Shown here: piece by piece, positions 9,201 through 18,055 of the stretch
Numbering within the stretch: the stretch's first letter is position 1
How the letters are laid out: each line of letters starts with the position of its first letter
Source: DASRDU01 sp035560235
GTDB taxonomy: Bacteria; Acidobacteriota; Blastocatellia; RBC074
Assembly (NCBI GenBank): GCA_035560235.1
Contig: DATMAG010000025.1
Location: 18,440-82,439, forward strand
Length of the DNA: 64,000 bases
Reading direction: 5' to 3'
Notes under the pieces: generated by a model
Databases searched by the model: none
Seen by the model: the letters and a program-made list of their open reading frames with translations, nothing else
Told to the model about the DNA's origin: nothing
Program-made: the position numbers and the translations under genes

Positions 9201-12200
9201 CCATACATCATCATCAGCGGCACTGCGACTGACAATGCCGCCGTGAAGGAAGTGACCTGGACGAATGATCGCGGGCGCAACGGCCTGATGTATGGCCGGG
9301 AGAACTGGACGACTGACCTGATTGCTCTGGAACGGGGAGTCAATCACATCACCGTGACGGCTACCGATCAGGCTGGCAACACCGGCAGCGCCACGCTCAC
9401 GGTGATTTTCAATGGCGGCTACACGATCTACTCATTTGCCGGTAATGGAACGAGCGGATACGGCGGCGACGGCGGCGCGGCCACAGCGGCGGCGCTGAAC
9501 GGGGCATCCGATCTGGTCTTTGACAAGAGCGGGAATCTGTATGTCTCCGAACTTTACAATTACCGCATCCGCCGGATCACGCCTGACGGAATCATCACAA
9601 CCTTTGCAGGCTCCGGCCAGCCGGCGGGCAGCGATGGCGGGCCAGTCGGGCTGACAGGCAATATCAGCCCCCGGGGCCTGGCCATTGATGACAAGGGAAA
9701 CATCTACTTCGCTGAATACCTTCATCACCGCATCAGAAAGATTGACGTGGCCAGCGGTCAGATCAGCACTGTGGCAGGGATTGAAACTACCATTTACAAC
9801 CCGACCGATGTGGAAGTGGATAAGGCAGGCAATCTCTACATCGCCAGCAGCGAACATCATCAGGTAATCAAGGTCGCTCCCGGCGGCGCGTGGAGCGTCT
9901 TTGCCGGAACCGGCGCGCCAGGCTTCAGCGGCGATGGCGGCCCGGCCACTGCCGCGAAAATGACGCAGCCGATCTCGCTGCTGGCCGATCAGTCCGGCAA
10001 CGTTTACATCGGCGAAGGCAACGGTCAGCGCGTCAGAAAAGTCAGCCCCGATGGCATCATCACCACGCTGACATCTCCAGGGGCCGTTTACGGACTGGCC
10101 ATGGACTCAGGCGGCAGAATCTTCTGTTCATCCTTCAGCAATCATCGCGTGGTGCTGATTCATCCTGGTGGAAACTCCGAAGAGATTGCCGGATCCGATT
10201 TCACCTCCTGCAGTGGAGACGGCTGTCCGGCGACGGCTGTCAGCCTGAGATACCCATCCGGCCTGGCGCTCGATTCCGGTGGCAGAGTTTATGTTGCCAA
10301 CGGTTCGCGCATCTGGCGGCTTGTGCCACCGGTCTCAACGGACAATGTCGCGCCGACAGCAAGCATTACCAGCCCGACCACAGCGCCGGTCTATACCACA
10401 ACAGGTTCACGCCTGAACCTCAGCGGAACGGCATCCGACAATATCGGCGTCACGCACGTGAGCTGGAGCAATGACCGGGGGGGCAGCGGTGTCGCCAGCG
10501 GAACGACAAACTGGTCTGTCTCGAATCTGCCGCTTTCAAGCGGTCTGAACAACATCACCGTGACAGCCTGGGATGCAGGCGGCAACAGCCAGAGCGTTCG
10601 CCTCGGCGTCACCTTTAACCCCGCCGCCGTGCTGGCAACTGTCGTCAGCAGTCTCAACTTCGCTTCGACAGCCGACGCCCTGCGGCTGCGTCAGCCCGAA
10701 ACAGTCGCGCTGGACGCAGCAGGCAGTCTCTACATTGCCGACACCGGCAATCACCGCATTCGCCGGGTCAGCCGCGACGGAGTAATCACAACCATTGCGG
10801 GCAACGGTCAGCTTGGGTCGAGCGGCGACGGCGGGCCTGCCACGGCAGCCTCGCTCAATGAGCCGGGCGGCATTGCGCTGGATGCGGCGGGCAATCTCTA
10901 CATTGCCGACACCAATAATCATCGCATCCGCAAAGTCACGCCCGCAGGCACGATCAGCACTGTGGCGGGCACGGGCATCAGTGATTTCGGCGGCGATGGC
11001 GGCCCGGCCACGCAGGCCCGACTTGATACGCCCGTGGGTCTGGCGACTGACGCGCAGGGCAATCTGTACATTGCCGACGCGGGCAATCATCGCATCCGCA
11101 AACTGACCCTCAGCAGCGGCGTCATCACAACCATTGCCGGAAGCGGATACGGCTTTGGCGGTGACGGCGGCGCAGCCGTTGCGGCGCAGTTCAACTTTCC
11201 GACCGGCGTGGCGATTGACGGCGCAGGCAATCTATACATTTCCGATACCGGCAATCATCGCGTGCGCCGGGTAAATGCCGCAGGCATCGTCAGCACTGTC
11301 GCCGGAACCGGATCAGCCGGATCTGGCGGCGATGGCGGCCCGGCCACTGCCGCGCAACTGAATGCTCCGGGCGGCATCGGTCTTGATTCAGCAGGCAATC
11401 TCTTCATCGCCGATCAGGGCAATCACCGCGTGCGCAAGCTGGCGAAGGACGGGAGAATCAGCACCGTCGCCGGCAACGGGACGAGTGGCGCGGGCGGCGA
11501 TGGCGGCGCCGCAGTGGAAGCGCAGCTCAATTCGCCAGCAGGTGTGGCCATTGATCGCGCAGGCAATCTCTTCATCGCCGATACGTACAATCACCGCGTC
11601 GTGGTCGTGGCTGATTACAAGGCAGCGACGACCGTTTCAGCCGCGAGTTACGCCACCACTGAACTGCCGGGCGAAGCGATTGCCGCCGCCTTCGGCACAA
11701 ACCTGGCGACGACAATACAGAGCGCGCCGGGCCTGCCGCTGCCGACCGTGCTCGCCGGAACGACCGTCAGAGTGCGCGACAGTCGCGGCACTGAACGGCT
11801 CGCGCCGCTCTTTTTCGTTTCACCGCAGCAGGTCAACTATCAGCTTCCAGCCGGAACCGCCGCCGGGCCTGCCACAGTTACGATCACCAATGCTGACGGC
11901 AGCATTTCGACCGGAGCGGTAAATGTCGTCGCCGCATCGCCCGGCCTCTTTTCCGCCGACGCCTCGGGCAGCGGACTCGCCGCAGCCCTGGTCTTCAGAA
12001 TCAGGGCCGACGGCACGCAGAGCTATGAACCTGTCGCGCGCTTCGACGCGGCGCAGAACAAATTCGTCGCCCTCCCGGTGGACTTCGGAGCTGACACCGA
12101 TCAGGTCTTTCTGGTGCTCTTCGGCACCGGCATTCGCGGGCGCAGCGCGCTCTCAGCCGTCACCGCCAAAATCGGCGGCGCTGACTGTGAAGTGATCTAT

Positions 12201-12341
12201 GCCGGGCCGCAGGGCGGCTTTGTCGGCCTCGATCAGGTCAATCTGAAACTGCCGCGCACCCTGGCCGGGCGTGGCGCGGCAACTGTGCAATTGACTATTG
12301 ATGGCCGGACGGCCAACACTGTGCAGGTCACCATCAAATGA
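6261..12341 (+). CDS. Very large secreted beta-propeller protein (BNR/NHL repeats, BACON, Ig-like, TIGR03437)
   Basis: 2026 residues. An N-terminal membrane anchor or signal (residues 5-24) is followed by a charged linker. Next come sortilin/BNR-type propeller blades (about 165-870, repeated STDGGATW-like Asp boxes), then a BACON-type domain (about 875-955). An Ig-like domain (about 960-1050) precedes a first NHL propeller (about 1055-1355), a second Ig-like domain (about 1365-1455) and a second NHL propeller (about 1460-1790). The NHL units read GGDGGPATAAxLNxPxGIAL then AGNLYIADxxNHRIRKV. It ends with the Solibacter-type TIGR03437 domain. Such proteins are thought to bind surface glycans or proteins; no catalytic site is evident. 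It follows an RBS-poor leader and is monocistronic. Confidence 0.85.
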   Translation: MKRKKAITAFSVILVISLLTTFIIRHSGRRPDSHPSSETAQRPAASERSHPPVATPSPTEAEKGSGHAETPKPGHDAAELSETIAREAAEAGHQREAYDQPGEAAEFYRLKRAPEGEKYVPVERYLAAREQMRRMPRYSTAQNRLLPAENESAAESATEENLLGAWTPLGPGNVGGRTRALLIDPTNPDVIYAAGVTGGVWKTTNGGASWTPLADLIANIAVSALAMDPKNPNVIYAGTGEGVTGDFRGAGIFKSTNGGATWTQLSSTGSSDFYFVNDLVISPTSSQRIYAATTTGVWRSLDGGATWNQALNPQVTGGCLDLAMRTDQATDYIFAACGTFQQATIYRNTDAAGAGAWTAVHTEAGMGRTSLALAPSNQNVIYAASAEYFSGTYRHGLHAIFRSTSSGDAGTWTAQVRNTDAVRLNTLLFTNTLFASLSACGLAADIFSSQGWYDNAIAVDPLNENRVWAGGIDLFRSDDGGRNWGLASHWWAEKNLPQYAHADQHVIAFHPGYNGAGNQTMFVAGDGGIFRTGNARAAVATGPFAACNPANSAVTWTSLNNGYGVTQFYHGAVSPDGRSWIGGTQDNGTLRGTEADGVNGWREIYGGDGGYVAIDPTSPNVIYAEATGLSIRKSTDGGATFSRARFGISEPGSNFLFITPFVMDPSDPQRLWIGGSSLWRTQNGAATWQQASGPVGQISAIAVAPTNANYLLAGNSGGTIFRTSTALTDDSSAGLLPATPRGGYVSWLAFDPASHNIAYAAYSTFGGQHVWRSTDAGATWTAIDGSGANALPDIPVHCLVVDPDNTARLYVGTDLGVFVTTDGGANWAVENTGFANVVVESMTLNSAGGTRMLYAFTHGRGVWRIRLSDSVCSYSLSSATQSFGTSGGSGSVNVTGSPGGCQWNARSNADWISITTGDSGAGSGTVSFSVAANNGVGARAGVITVAGRSFTITQEGAPDLTAPVVRFTSPTSASTLPWTSPYIIISGTATDNAAVKEVTWTNDRGRNGLMYGRENWTTDLIALERGVNHITVTATDQAGNTGSATLTVIFNGGYTIYSFAGNGTSGYGGDGGAATAAALNGASDLVFDKSGNLYVSELYNYRIRRITPDGIITTFAGSGQPAGSDGGPVGLTGNISPRGLAIDDKGNIYFAEYLHHRIRKIDVASGQISTVAGIETTIYNPTDVEVDKAGNLYIASSEHHQVIKVAPGGAWSVFAGTGAPGFSGDGGPATAAKMTQPISLLADQSGNVYIGEGNGQRVRKVSPDGIITTLTSPGAVYGLAMDSGGRIFCSSFSNHRVVLIHPGGNSEEIAGSDFTSCSGDGCPATAVSLRYPSGLALDSGGRVYVANGSRIWRLVPPVSTDNVAPTASITSPTTAPVYTTTGSRLNLSGTASDNIGVTHVSWSNDRGGSGVASGTTNWSVSNLPLSSGLNNITVTAWDAGGNSQSVRLGVTFNPAAVLATVVSSLNFASTADALRLRQPETVALDAAGSLYIADTGNHRIRRVSRDGVITTIAGNGQLGSSGDGGPATAASLNEPGGIALDAAGNLYIADTNNHRIRKVTPAGTISTVAGTGISDFGGDGGPATQARLDTPVGLATDAQGNLYIADAGNHRIRKLTLSSGVITTIAGSGYGFGGDGGAAVAAQFNFPTGVAIDGAGNLYISDTGNHRVRRVNAAGIVSTVAGTGSAGSGGDGGPATAAQLNAPGGIGLDSAGNLFIADQGNHRVRKLAKDGRISTVAGNGTSGAGGDGGAAVEAQLNSPAGVAIDRAGNLFIADTYNHRVVVVADYKAATTVSAASYATTELPGEAIAAAFGTNLATTIQSAPGLPLPTVLAGTTVRVRDSRGTERLAPLFFVSPQQVNYQLPAGTAAGPATVTITNADGSISTGAVNVVAASPGLFSADASGSGLAAALVFRIRADGTQSYEPVARFDAAQNKFVALPVDFGADTDQVFLVLFGTGIRGRSALSAVTAKIGGADCEVIYAGPQGGFVGLDQVNLKLPRTLAGRGAATVQLTIDGRTANTVQVTIK

Positions 12342-12386
12342 GAGGAGGCACGGCGTTCGACTTCACGCAGGTCAGCCGCCTGAGAC

Positions 12387-13397
12387 ATGCAGATCAGATT
12401 CGGACTGGCGCTCGATTTCTGGAGCGCAGCACAACCTTTCGCCCGGCGACTCGATGAATATGTCAGTCTGCTCGGGATGGCTGAAAAGTATGGCTTCGAT
12501 TCGGTCTGGGCGGGTGAGAATCGCCCGGTGAAATCAGAAGCGGGACACGTGCCTGCGCCGTTTCTCGTGCTGGCGGCGCTCTCGCGCGAAACTTCATTGC
12601 GGCTCGGCACAGGCGTGGCGCTTGTGACGCTGCAGCATCCGCTGCAACTCGCCTACGACGCGGTGATGATGGATCACCTGACCGAAGGACGCTTTATTCT
12701 CGGCGCGGGACTCGGCGCGCCGCAGGCGATGAAACGTTACGGCGTCAACCCTGATGATTCAGCGGAATTGATGGATGAACTGCTCGCCTTTCTGAAAGCG
12801 ATGTGGTCGGGCGCGGACAAGTTTGAAGGTCAGCTCATCAGTGTGCGCGGCAAAGTGCTGCCTGAGCCTTACACGCCCGGAGGCCCGCCCGTTCTGGTCG
12901 CGGGCAAGGTCAGGCGTTCGGCTGAACGCGCAGCGGAGTTCGGAGCCGGATGGTACGGCGCCACGCAGTATCATTTTGCGCTGATCGAAAAACAGGCGGC
13001 GCGCTATCGTGAAAAGCTGGTCGTGCTCGGCAAAAATCCCGCTGAAGGAATTGTCGCCATCAATCGCACGACCTTCATTGCCGAAACCGATGAGGAAGCG
13101 CGCCGTGAAGGCGAGCCTTACGTCAGCAGCGTACTGAATTTTTACGGCTCATACGGCGCAATCACCGATGCGCAGGGTAATCCGCTCCCGCCCGGCACGA
13201 ACTATTTTGAAGCGACCGGCGATGAACAGTATTTCTGCGGCAGCCCGGAAACGGTGCTCGCGAGCATTCAGAGATATGTCGCCGCCGGAGTGAATCAGTT
13301 CAACCTGCGCATCAGCATGGCTGAGCTGCCGATCGCGCTGGCCGAGCGAACGGTCAGACTGATCGGCGAGCGAATCATTCCACACTTCAATGCCTGA
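12387..13397 (+). CDS. LLM-class flavin/F420-dependent oxidoreductase
   Basis: 336 residues with the bacterial luciferase-like TIM barrel. It starts IRFGLALDFWSAAQP, has the conserved FDSVWAGEN strand, then LRLGTGVALVTLQHPLQLA and GRFILGAGLG. Enzymes of this class transfer hydride using FMN or F420H2; the substrate cannot be told. It lies 45 bases after the propeller gene and is convergent with the CAP-domain gene. A second, different LLM enzyme lies at 44830-45843. Confidence 0.85.
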   Translation: MQIRFGLALDFWSAAQPFARRLDEYVSLLGMAEKYGFDSVWAGENRPVKSEAGHVPAPFLVLAALSRETSLRLGTGVALVTLQHPLQLAYDAVMMDHLTEGRFILGAGLGAPQAMKRYGVNPDDSAELMDELLAFLKAMWSGADKFEGQLISVRGKVLPEPYTPGGPPVLVAGKVRRSAERAAEFGAGWYGATQYHFALIEKQAARYREKLVVLGKNPAEGIVAINRTTFIAETDEEARREGEPYVSSVLNFYGSYGAITDAQGNPLPPGTNYFEATGDEQYFCGSPETVLASIQRYVAAGVNQFNLRISMAELPIALAERTVRLIGERIIPHFNA

Positions 13398-13418
13398 TAA
13401 CCCGTCAGAACATAAATC

Positions 13419-13438
13419 AGAGTCCTGTCTCTGACTCT
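13419..13438. terminator. Short hairpin between convergent genes
   Basis: AGAGTC and GACTCT pair around an 8-base loop, followed on the plus strand by ATTTT. It sits between the stops of two convergent genes and reaches the end of the minus-strand one. The stem is only six base pairs, so the call is weak. Confidence 0.3.
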
Positions 13439-14003
13439 ATTTTCCTTCGCGAGTCGCAAAGACCTGAGTAAAGAAAACCCGGCCTGATTCGCTGACGGCG
13501 ACGCCGATGCCGCTTTCGACCAGGTTTTTGTTGAGGATGTTTTTGCGATGGCCCGGCGAGTTCATCCAGCCTCCGACGGCAGCGGTGACGGGGTCTTCGT
13601 AGCCGCGATTGCAGGCGATGTTTTCAGCAATGTAGCGCCAGTTGCTGATGCCGTGACTCGCGAAGCGATGGCGCAGATCACGGCCATCGGGACTCTGATG
13701 GGCGAAGTAATCGCGCTCGACCATATCCTGACTGTGTTCGCGCGCGACGAGGCTCAGATCCCCGGCCAGTCTGAGCGGCGGCAGGCCGTAGGCGGCGCGT
13801 TCCTGATTGATGGCGGCGAAGGCACGCGCTTCGAGATCGTCTGTTTTGAAAACTGTCGGCTGAAGATTTTCTGTCACCTTCGGGGTCGGCCTGTCAGCAT
13901 CTGAAACGGTTGAACCGGCACCAGCGAGACCGGTCAGAACAAGCAGGAAGCTCAGGATCAGCGCGCCGACGCGACCCGGAGAGCAGGCAAGGAAACGAGA
14001 CAT
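13437..14003 (-). CDS. CAP/SCP-domain secreted protein
   Basis: 188 residues. A signal peptide covers about 1-30. The CAP fold (about 55-185) begins AFAAINQERAAYGLPPLRL, has the first His in AREHSQDMVERDYFAH, and shows the typical GGWMNSPGHRKNIL block plus the second metal-site His. Bacterial CAP proteins are secreted or envelope-bound; some bind or cleave peptides, but a common reaction is not settled. The stop is TAG. It faces the LLM oxidoreductase gene tail to tail. Confidence 0.85.
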   Translation of the reverse strand: MSRFLACSPGRVGALILSFLLVLTGLAGAGSTVSDADRPTPKVTENLQPTVFKTDDLEARAFAAINQERAAYGLPPLRLAGDLSLVAREHSQDMVERDYFAHQSPDGRDLRHRFASHGISNWRYIAENIACNRGYEDPVTAAVGGWMNSPGHRKNILNKNLVESGIGVAVSESGRVFFTQVFATREGK

Positions 14004-14376
14004 ACTATCCCCCGTCTGAGACGTGAATAGTCAGTTCGAGGCAGACCAACACTCACCAGGATAATCACCGGGTTCGTTGTTCAGAGGGTGTGAAGAAGCG
14101 TCACCGCCAGACGATTGAAACGCTGACGGCGACTTCAGGAAACCTTTCAACCGTCCAGGTCAGAGTGGCAGTCGAAGCTGATTTCCCGGCAGGCCGAAAC
14201 GACCGCGAGCCTGCGTGTAATGACTGAATGTCAATTCGGTATAGTTTACTGGTTTTCGCTGATAGTCAGTGTATGGGTTGAACCGATTTCGGCGGCTGGA
14301 ATCTGAGAGACTGCGGGCTTCCAGCTGTTCGGAGCGGCTAAAGACGCCGGAATCATTCGGGTGCGGCTCTGAGGCA
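14004..14376. other. Non-coding gap upstream of the CAP gene
   Basis: About 370 bases between two minus-strand genes. It must hold the CAP gene promoter and the end of the TPR transcript. TTGACA occurs on the minus strand near 14230 without a fitting -10 box. No convincing ORF, RNA or repeat is seen. Confidence 0.4.
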
Positions 14377-16464
14377 TCACTTCAGAGCGATTTTCAACTT
14401 GTCCTTCAACCGAGCCACTTCGCTGGCTTCGACTGAAAGCTGCAGGGCCTTTTCCCAGTGTTTGCGCGCTTCACTCACGCGCCCCAGGTCTCTGAGGACA
14501 TCACCGAGATGTTCATAGATCGTGGCATTGTTGCGCGCATAGAGCCTCGCTTTTTCGAGCTGCATTCGCGCCTGTTCAAGGCGGCCCAACTTATAATTCG
14601 CCCATCCCAGGCTGTCAAGAAAATTTCCATTAGTCGGCTCGATATTGACGGCGCGTTCAATCAGTCTGACTGCTTCCTCAAGCCGCTCGCCCCGGCCCGT
14701 GAGAAAATAGCCGAGATTGTTGAGCGCCGTGGCATTTTCGGGATCACGCTGCAACACTTCGCGGAGCGTCTTTTCCGAATCCTTGTGCCGCCCGGCCCTG
14801 TCCTGCACCGAGCTGAGATGAATCATCAGATTGTCATCGCCGGGGCTGAGTTCGAGCGCCCTGCGCACCGAGGCTTCGGCCTCAGTAAACTGTCCCGTCT
14901 GCAACTGCACGCTGCTCAGAATGAGATAGACGCCGGCATCTTCGGCGGACGCTTCAGGATGATCTGAAATCATGCTTCGCAGCAGTTCCACGCTCTCGGT
15001 GAAGTTGCCTGTTTCGCTGAGCAGGAGCGCTTCGGTGAATCTGAACGAACGCTCTTCGGGATGCCGCCGGGCTGCCGCGCGCGTCTGCTCCAGGGCTTCG
15101 TGTTTCTTCCCTTCCTCGCGCAGCGTCTCGATGGTGATTGAATCGAGCAGCGGGCTGGTTTCGCCGAGCAGTTTCTGGGCGCGGGCGTAAACTGACTGCA
15201 GTCTCTGTCTGTTGCCGACACGCAGATAGAGCCGCACGAGCCGGCTGGCCACGTCGCTCAGCAGCGACAGGGTCTGCGGTTCCGGTTTGCCCTGCGCGAT
15301 GAGGCCCTCGAAGATCTGTTCATACTGGGCGAGCGCTTCTTCTGATTTGCCCATCTCATCGCAGGTTTCAGCAAGGCTGATGCGCAGCCCTGGTTTTGCG
15401 CTCTCCTCGGCCTGCGCGATTCCCTGCTTCAGAGTCTCGACCGCTTCCTGCCGCCGCCCGGCCCGTCTGAGCGCGATTGCGAGCAGACTGACAGCGCTCG
15501 AATTGGTCGGATCGCGTCTGACCGCAGTGTGCAGGCGTTCGACCGCCTGGGCATACTGTCCGGCCCGCACCTGCGCTGCTCCGTAACCGATCTGCAGCGG
15601 CGGAGTGTCAGCCGTCCGGCTCAGTTGCGCATAAATCTGCAGTTCGTCGGCGATGGTCGGCGCCCGGCGCAGTATCCGAATCAGATTGCTCGCATACTCA
15701 GGCGATTCCGGTTCCATCTCGTAAGCGCGGCGCGCTGCGTCAATAGCCTCCTTCGTTCTGCCGAGAGCGAGATAGAGCTGCGAGAGCTGATGATAAGCGC
15801 GCTCGGCTGACAATTCGCTGCTCGTCAGGCGGCTGTAAAAGAGATCGTTCGAGACGGGCGCGGCAGCCCAGCGTTCGAGCGCCTGAAGCTCTTTTGCCGT
15901 CTCTTTCTTCGATTCGTACAGATCGGCCAGGAAGGCCCACGCTTCGGCATTTGCCGGATCGAGGCGCGTGACCTGTTCATACTCGCGAATCGCCCGGCTG
16001 ACCACTTCAGGGCGCGGTTGTTTCTCGACCCGCACGGCAAAGACATAAAGCCGGGCCAGCAGCCTGTGTCCGTTCAGGCAGTCCGGATCGAGCCGGATCG
16101 CTTCGAGTCCCTCGCGCTCGGCCTCTTCCAGTCGCTGCGTGTAAAAGAGGTAGACTTCACCAAGATCGGCGTGCGGTTCTGCGGCAGTGGGATCGAGTCT
16201 GATGACTTCACGAAACGCGGCGAGGACTTCACTGATGCGGAGCGGACGCTGACTGAGCAGCTGATGCGCTTCCATATACCGCACGTATGCGCGCCGTCTG
16301 GTCGCCGCGTCAGGCGTCGGCAGCGGCTTCGGCGGAGGAGCCTGAGCAGCAGCGGCTGGCGCATTCGTGCCGGTCTGCCCGTTCACCTGCGGAGGCAAAA
16401 GCGCGACCAGCATCAGCACCAGCAGCGTAATCGCCATCTCCGGTCTGCGAGTTATGAAAGACAT
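14377..16464 (-). CDS. Exported TPR-repeat protein
   Basis: 695 residues from the ATG at 16464, which has GAGGATTT before it and begins a signal peptide (MSFITRRPEMAITLLVLMLV). An upstream in-frame ATG at 16581 gives a non-coding-looking extension and is rejected. After a proline-rich linker the protein consists almost wholly of tetratricopeptide repeats (for example ALRRAGRRQEAVETLKQGIA, and NLGYFLTGRGERLEEAVRLI), so it is a protein-protein scaffold in the periplasm. It is the last gene of a three-gene minus-strand operon, 38 bases after the 4-TM gene. Confidence 0.8.
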   Translation of the reverse strand: MSFITRRPEMAITLLVLMLVALLPPQVNGQTGTNAPAAAAQAPPPKPLPTPDAATRRRAYVRYMEAHQLLSQRPLRISEVLAAFREVIRLDPTAAEPHADLGEVYLFYTQRLEEAEREGLEAIRLDPDCLNGHRLLARLYVFAVRVEKQPRPEVVSRAIREYEQVTRLDPANAEAWAFLADLYESKKETAKELQALERWAAAPVSNDLFYSRLTSSELSAERAYHQLSQLYLALGRTKEAIDAARRAYEMEPESPEYASNLIRILRRAPTIADELQIYAQLSRTADTPPLQIGYGAAQVRAGQYAQAVERLHTAVRRDPTNSSAVSLLAIALRRAGRRQEAVETLKQGIAQAEESAKPGLRISLAETCDEMGKSEEALAQYEQIFEGLIAQGKPEPQTLSLLSDVASRLVRLYLRVGNRQRLQSVYARAQKLLGETSPLLDSITIETLREEGKKHEALEQTRAAARRHPEERSFRFTEALLLSETGNFTESVELLRSMISDHPEASAEDAGVYLILSSVQLQTGQFTEAEASVRRALELSPGDDNLMIHLSSVQDRAGRHKDSEKTLREVLQRDPENATALNNLGYFLTGRGERLEEAVRLIERAVNIEPTNGNFLDSLGWANYKLGRLEQARMQLEKARLYARNNATIYEHLGDVLRDLGRVSEARKHWEKALQLSVEASEVARLKDKLKIALK

Positions 16465-16502
16465 CTGAAATCCTCGGTGTATTTTCTGTTGGGCACAGAA
16501 CG

Positions 16503-17030
16503 CTATGTCAGAATCCGCTCGCGCGGTTGCGACTGATCGCCGCTCGTGGCGCGCGCGGCAGCCGCAGCCTGGCGCTGCCATTCCCAGCGGCGCGGGAATC
16601 CGTAAGCGATCAGCAGCAGACCCGCCAGGCCGAGCCGCAGACTGAAACCGGGATCGCCTGTCAGCAGGCTGCTGACCATGCCGAGTATACCAGTGACTTC
16701 GCCGAGCGCGGCGCAGATTATTGAAACAGTACTCAGCCTTCCCAGAACGGTGGTGACACCTTTTCTTGCGGCCATCTCCATCTGCCCTCTGGCGAGCAGG
16801 ACGCGCCGCAGCACCATCGCCAGCAGCACTGCGCCGCCCACTCCGAGTACCGCCGCATTCCGCAGACCTTCATACATTTCAGTTGAAACCTGCCGCGCCG
16901 CACCGAGCGAAACGATCCGGCCCACCAGCATATAAACCACCACCGTCACCGCGAAGAGTGTGATCAGCGTGCGAGTGAATTTATAACGCGCCGCCAGCGA
17001 TCTCTGGTCTGTTGCTGAAAGGTATTCCAT
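16503..17030 (-). CDS. Predicted four-helix membrane protein
   Basis: 175 residues with hydrophobic segments at about 21-40, 60-78, 95-118 and 128-146. A basic, glutamine-rich tail follows (WEWQRQAAAAARAT). No known domain is recognised. It lies 24 bases downstream of the GspG-like gene and 38 bases upstream of the TPR gene, so the three are probably co-transcribed and may act together in the envelope. Confidence 0.65.
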   Translation of the reverse strand: MEYLSATDQRSLAARYKFTRTLITLFAVTVVVYMLVGRIVSLGAARQVSTEMYEGLRNAAVLGVGGAVLLAMVLRRVLLARGQMEMAARKGVTTVLGRLSTVSIICAALGEVTGILGMVSSLLTGDPGFSLRLGLAGLLLIAYGFPRRWEWQRQAAAAARATSGDQSQPRERILT

Positions 17031-17054
17031 CCTGAAGCTGTTCTGATCCCGTTT

Positions 17055-17666
17055 TTACTGCGTCGCGGGCCGGAGCGCACCGTTCTCAATAATCAGATCG
17101 TCGCCCGTTCCCGACTGCTGATCCGGCCCGGCTGAAATCAGCTGATAGCCGCTCGCCGTCCCGCGATAGATGAACGGATTGCCCCACAGATCAACGCGCA
17201 GCGAGGCATACTGCGGCGGCAGCTGATCAAGTAGTCTGACAATCTCTTCAGCGACGACATAAGCGCCGCGCTCACGCCGGTAGGCATCAAGTCCTTCGGC
17301 CAGTTGCTGCATAATGAGCGTCGTGCGCCTGATCTTTTCGCGGCGCACGGCTTCGGTGATGAGTTCGACCGATTCCCAGTGCCGGTCACCCAGCCTGACT
17401 TCGGCCAGCTTCCAGCCCTCATCGGTGCGCGCAAAACGATAGGCCGTTTCGATCTGCGCTTCGACGATGGCATCGCTGCCCGTCACGCCGGATTGAACGC
17501 TTTTGATTCGCACCTGCGCCTTTGGCAGTTCGCCGCCACCCAGGTGCCGCAGCATTTCGCGCGCGCGCGCAGCGTCAAGCGCGCCGTTTGATTGCGCGAG
17601 CATCAGGATGCTGCCCATCAGCAGGACAAGCCCCGCGCCGGTGACTCTCTGAAGATAATGTTTCAT
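17055..17666 (-). CDS. Exported protein with GspG-type C-terminal domain
   Basis: 203 residues from the ATG at 17666, giving a signal peptide (MKHYLQRVTGAGLVLLMGSI). A longer frame from 17903 would run through a hairpin and is rejected. The C-terminal 60 residues (YVVAEEIVRLLDQLP, then DLWGNPFIYRG and SAGPDQQSGTGDDL) match the calcium-binding end of type II secretion pseudopilin GspG. The N-terminal methylation motif of pseudopilins is absent, so it is a relative rather than a pilin. First gene of a three-gene operon. Confidence 0.65.
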   Translation of the reverse strand: MKHYLQRVTGAGLVLLMGSILMLAQSNGALDAARAREMLRHLGGGELPKAQVRIKSVQSGVTGSDAIVEAQIETAYRFARTDEGWKLAEVRLGDRHWESVELITEAVRREKIRRTTLIMQQLAEGLDAYRRERGAYVVAEEIVRLLDQLPPQYASLRVDLWGNPFIYRGTASGYQLISAGPDQQSGTGDDLIIENGALRPATQ

Positions 17667-17782
17667 GTGAGAATCCGCCCACAGCTCTCCGAAACAGGTG
17701 CAGTCACTCCGGCAGAGTTGGAGTTCCTGCTGCAGCGCCCGCAGTCGGGCGCGAGCTGATGGTAACATCAGACCAGGAAAGG

Positions 17783-17819
17783 CAAAAGGCCGGGACTGCA
17801 GCCCGCGCAAGGCCTTTTG
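17783..17819. other. Hairpin in the divergent gap 17667-18055
   Basis: CAAAAGGCC (17783-17791) pairs with GGCCTTTTG (17811-17819), 19-base loop, with further pairing outside. It lies in the 389-base gap between the minus-strand GspG-like operon and the plus-strand FHA island, on the 5' side of both. It could be an attenuator of the minus-strand transcript. Nothing else is seen in the gap. Confidence 0.45.
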
Positions 17820-18055
17820 TGAGGGCCCTGCCTTTTTCCGTACTGGCATCAGCAGATGAATCGTTGTAATATCTGCGTTGAAAATTTTCAGGCCCCGGAG
17901 CATTTCATCAGTGACTTATTCAATGACTTATTCAATCGGACAGCCACCAGCAGAGTAAGCAGGACTGGCTGAACATCATCACTCGGATTTGCTTGTCCAA
18001 TGAAATCATCTGGCCTGGACAGCACACTCAGTCTTGAGCGGAGGCTTGTCACTTT

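Noticed and set aside
8846..9232. 128-residue Arg/Gln/His-rich frame inside the propeller gene
   Set aside because: Composition is typical of an out-of-frame reading of a GC-rich gene; no start signal.
16465..16581. N-terminal extension of the TPR protein
   Set aside because: The extension hides the signal peptide, is Arg/Cys-rich and has no RBS; the ATG at 16464 is better.
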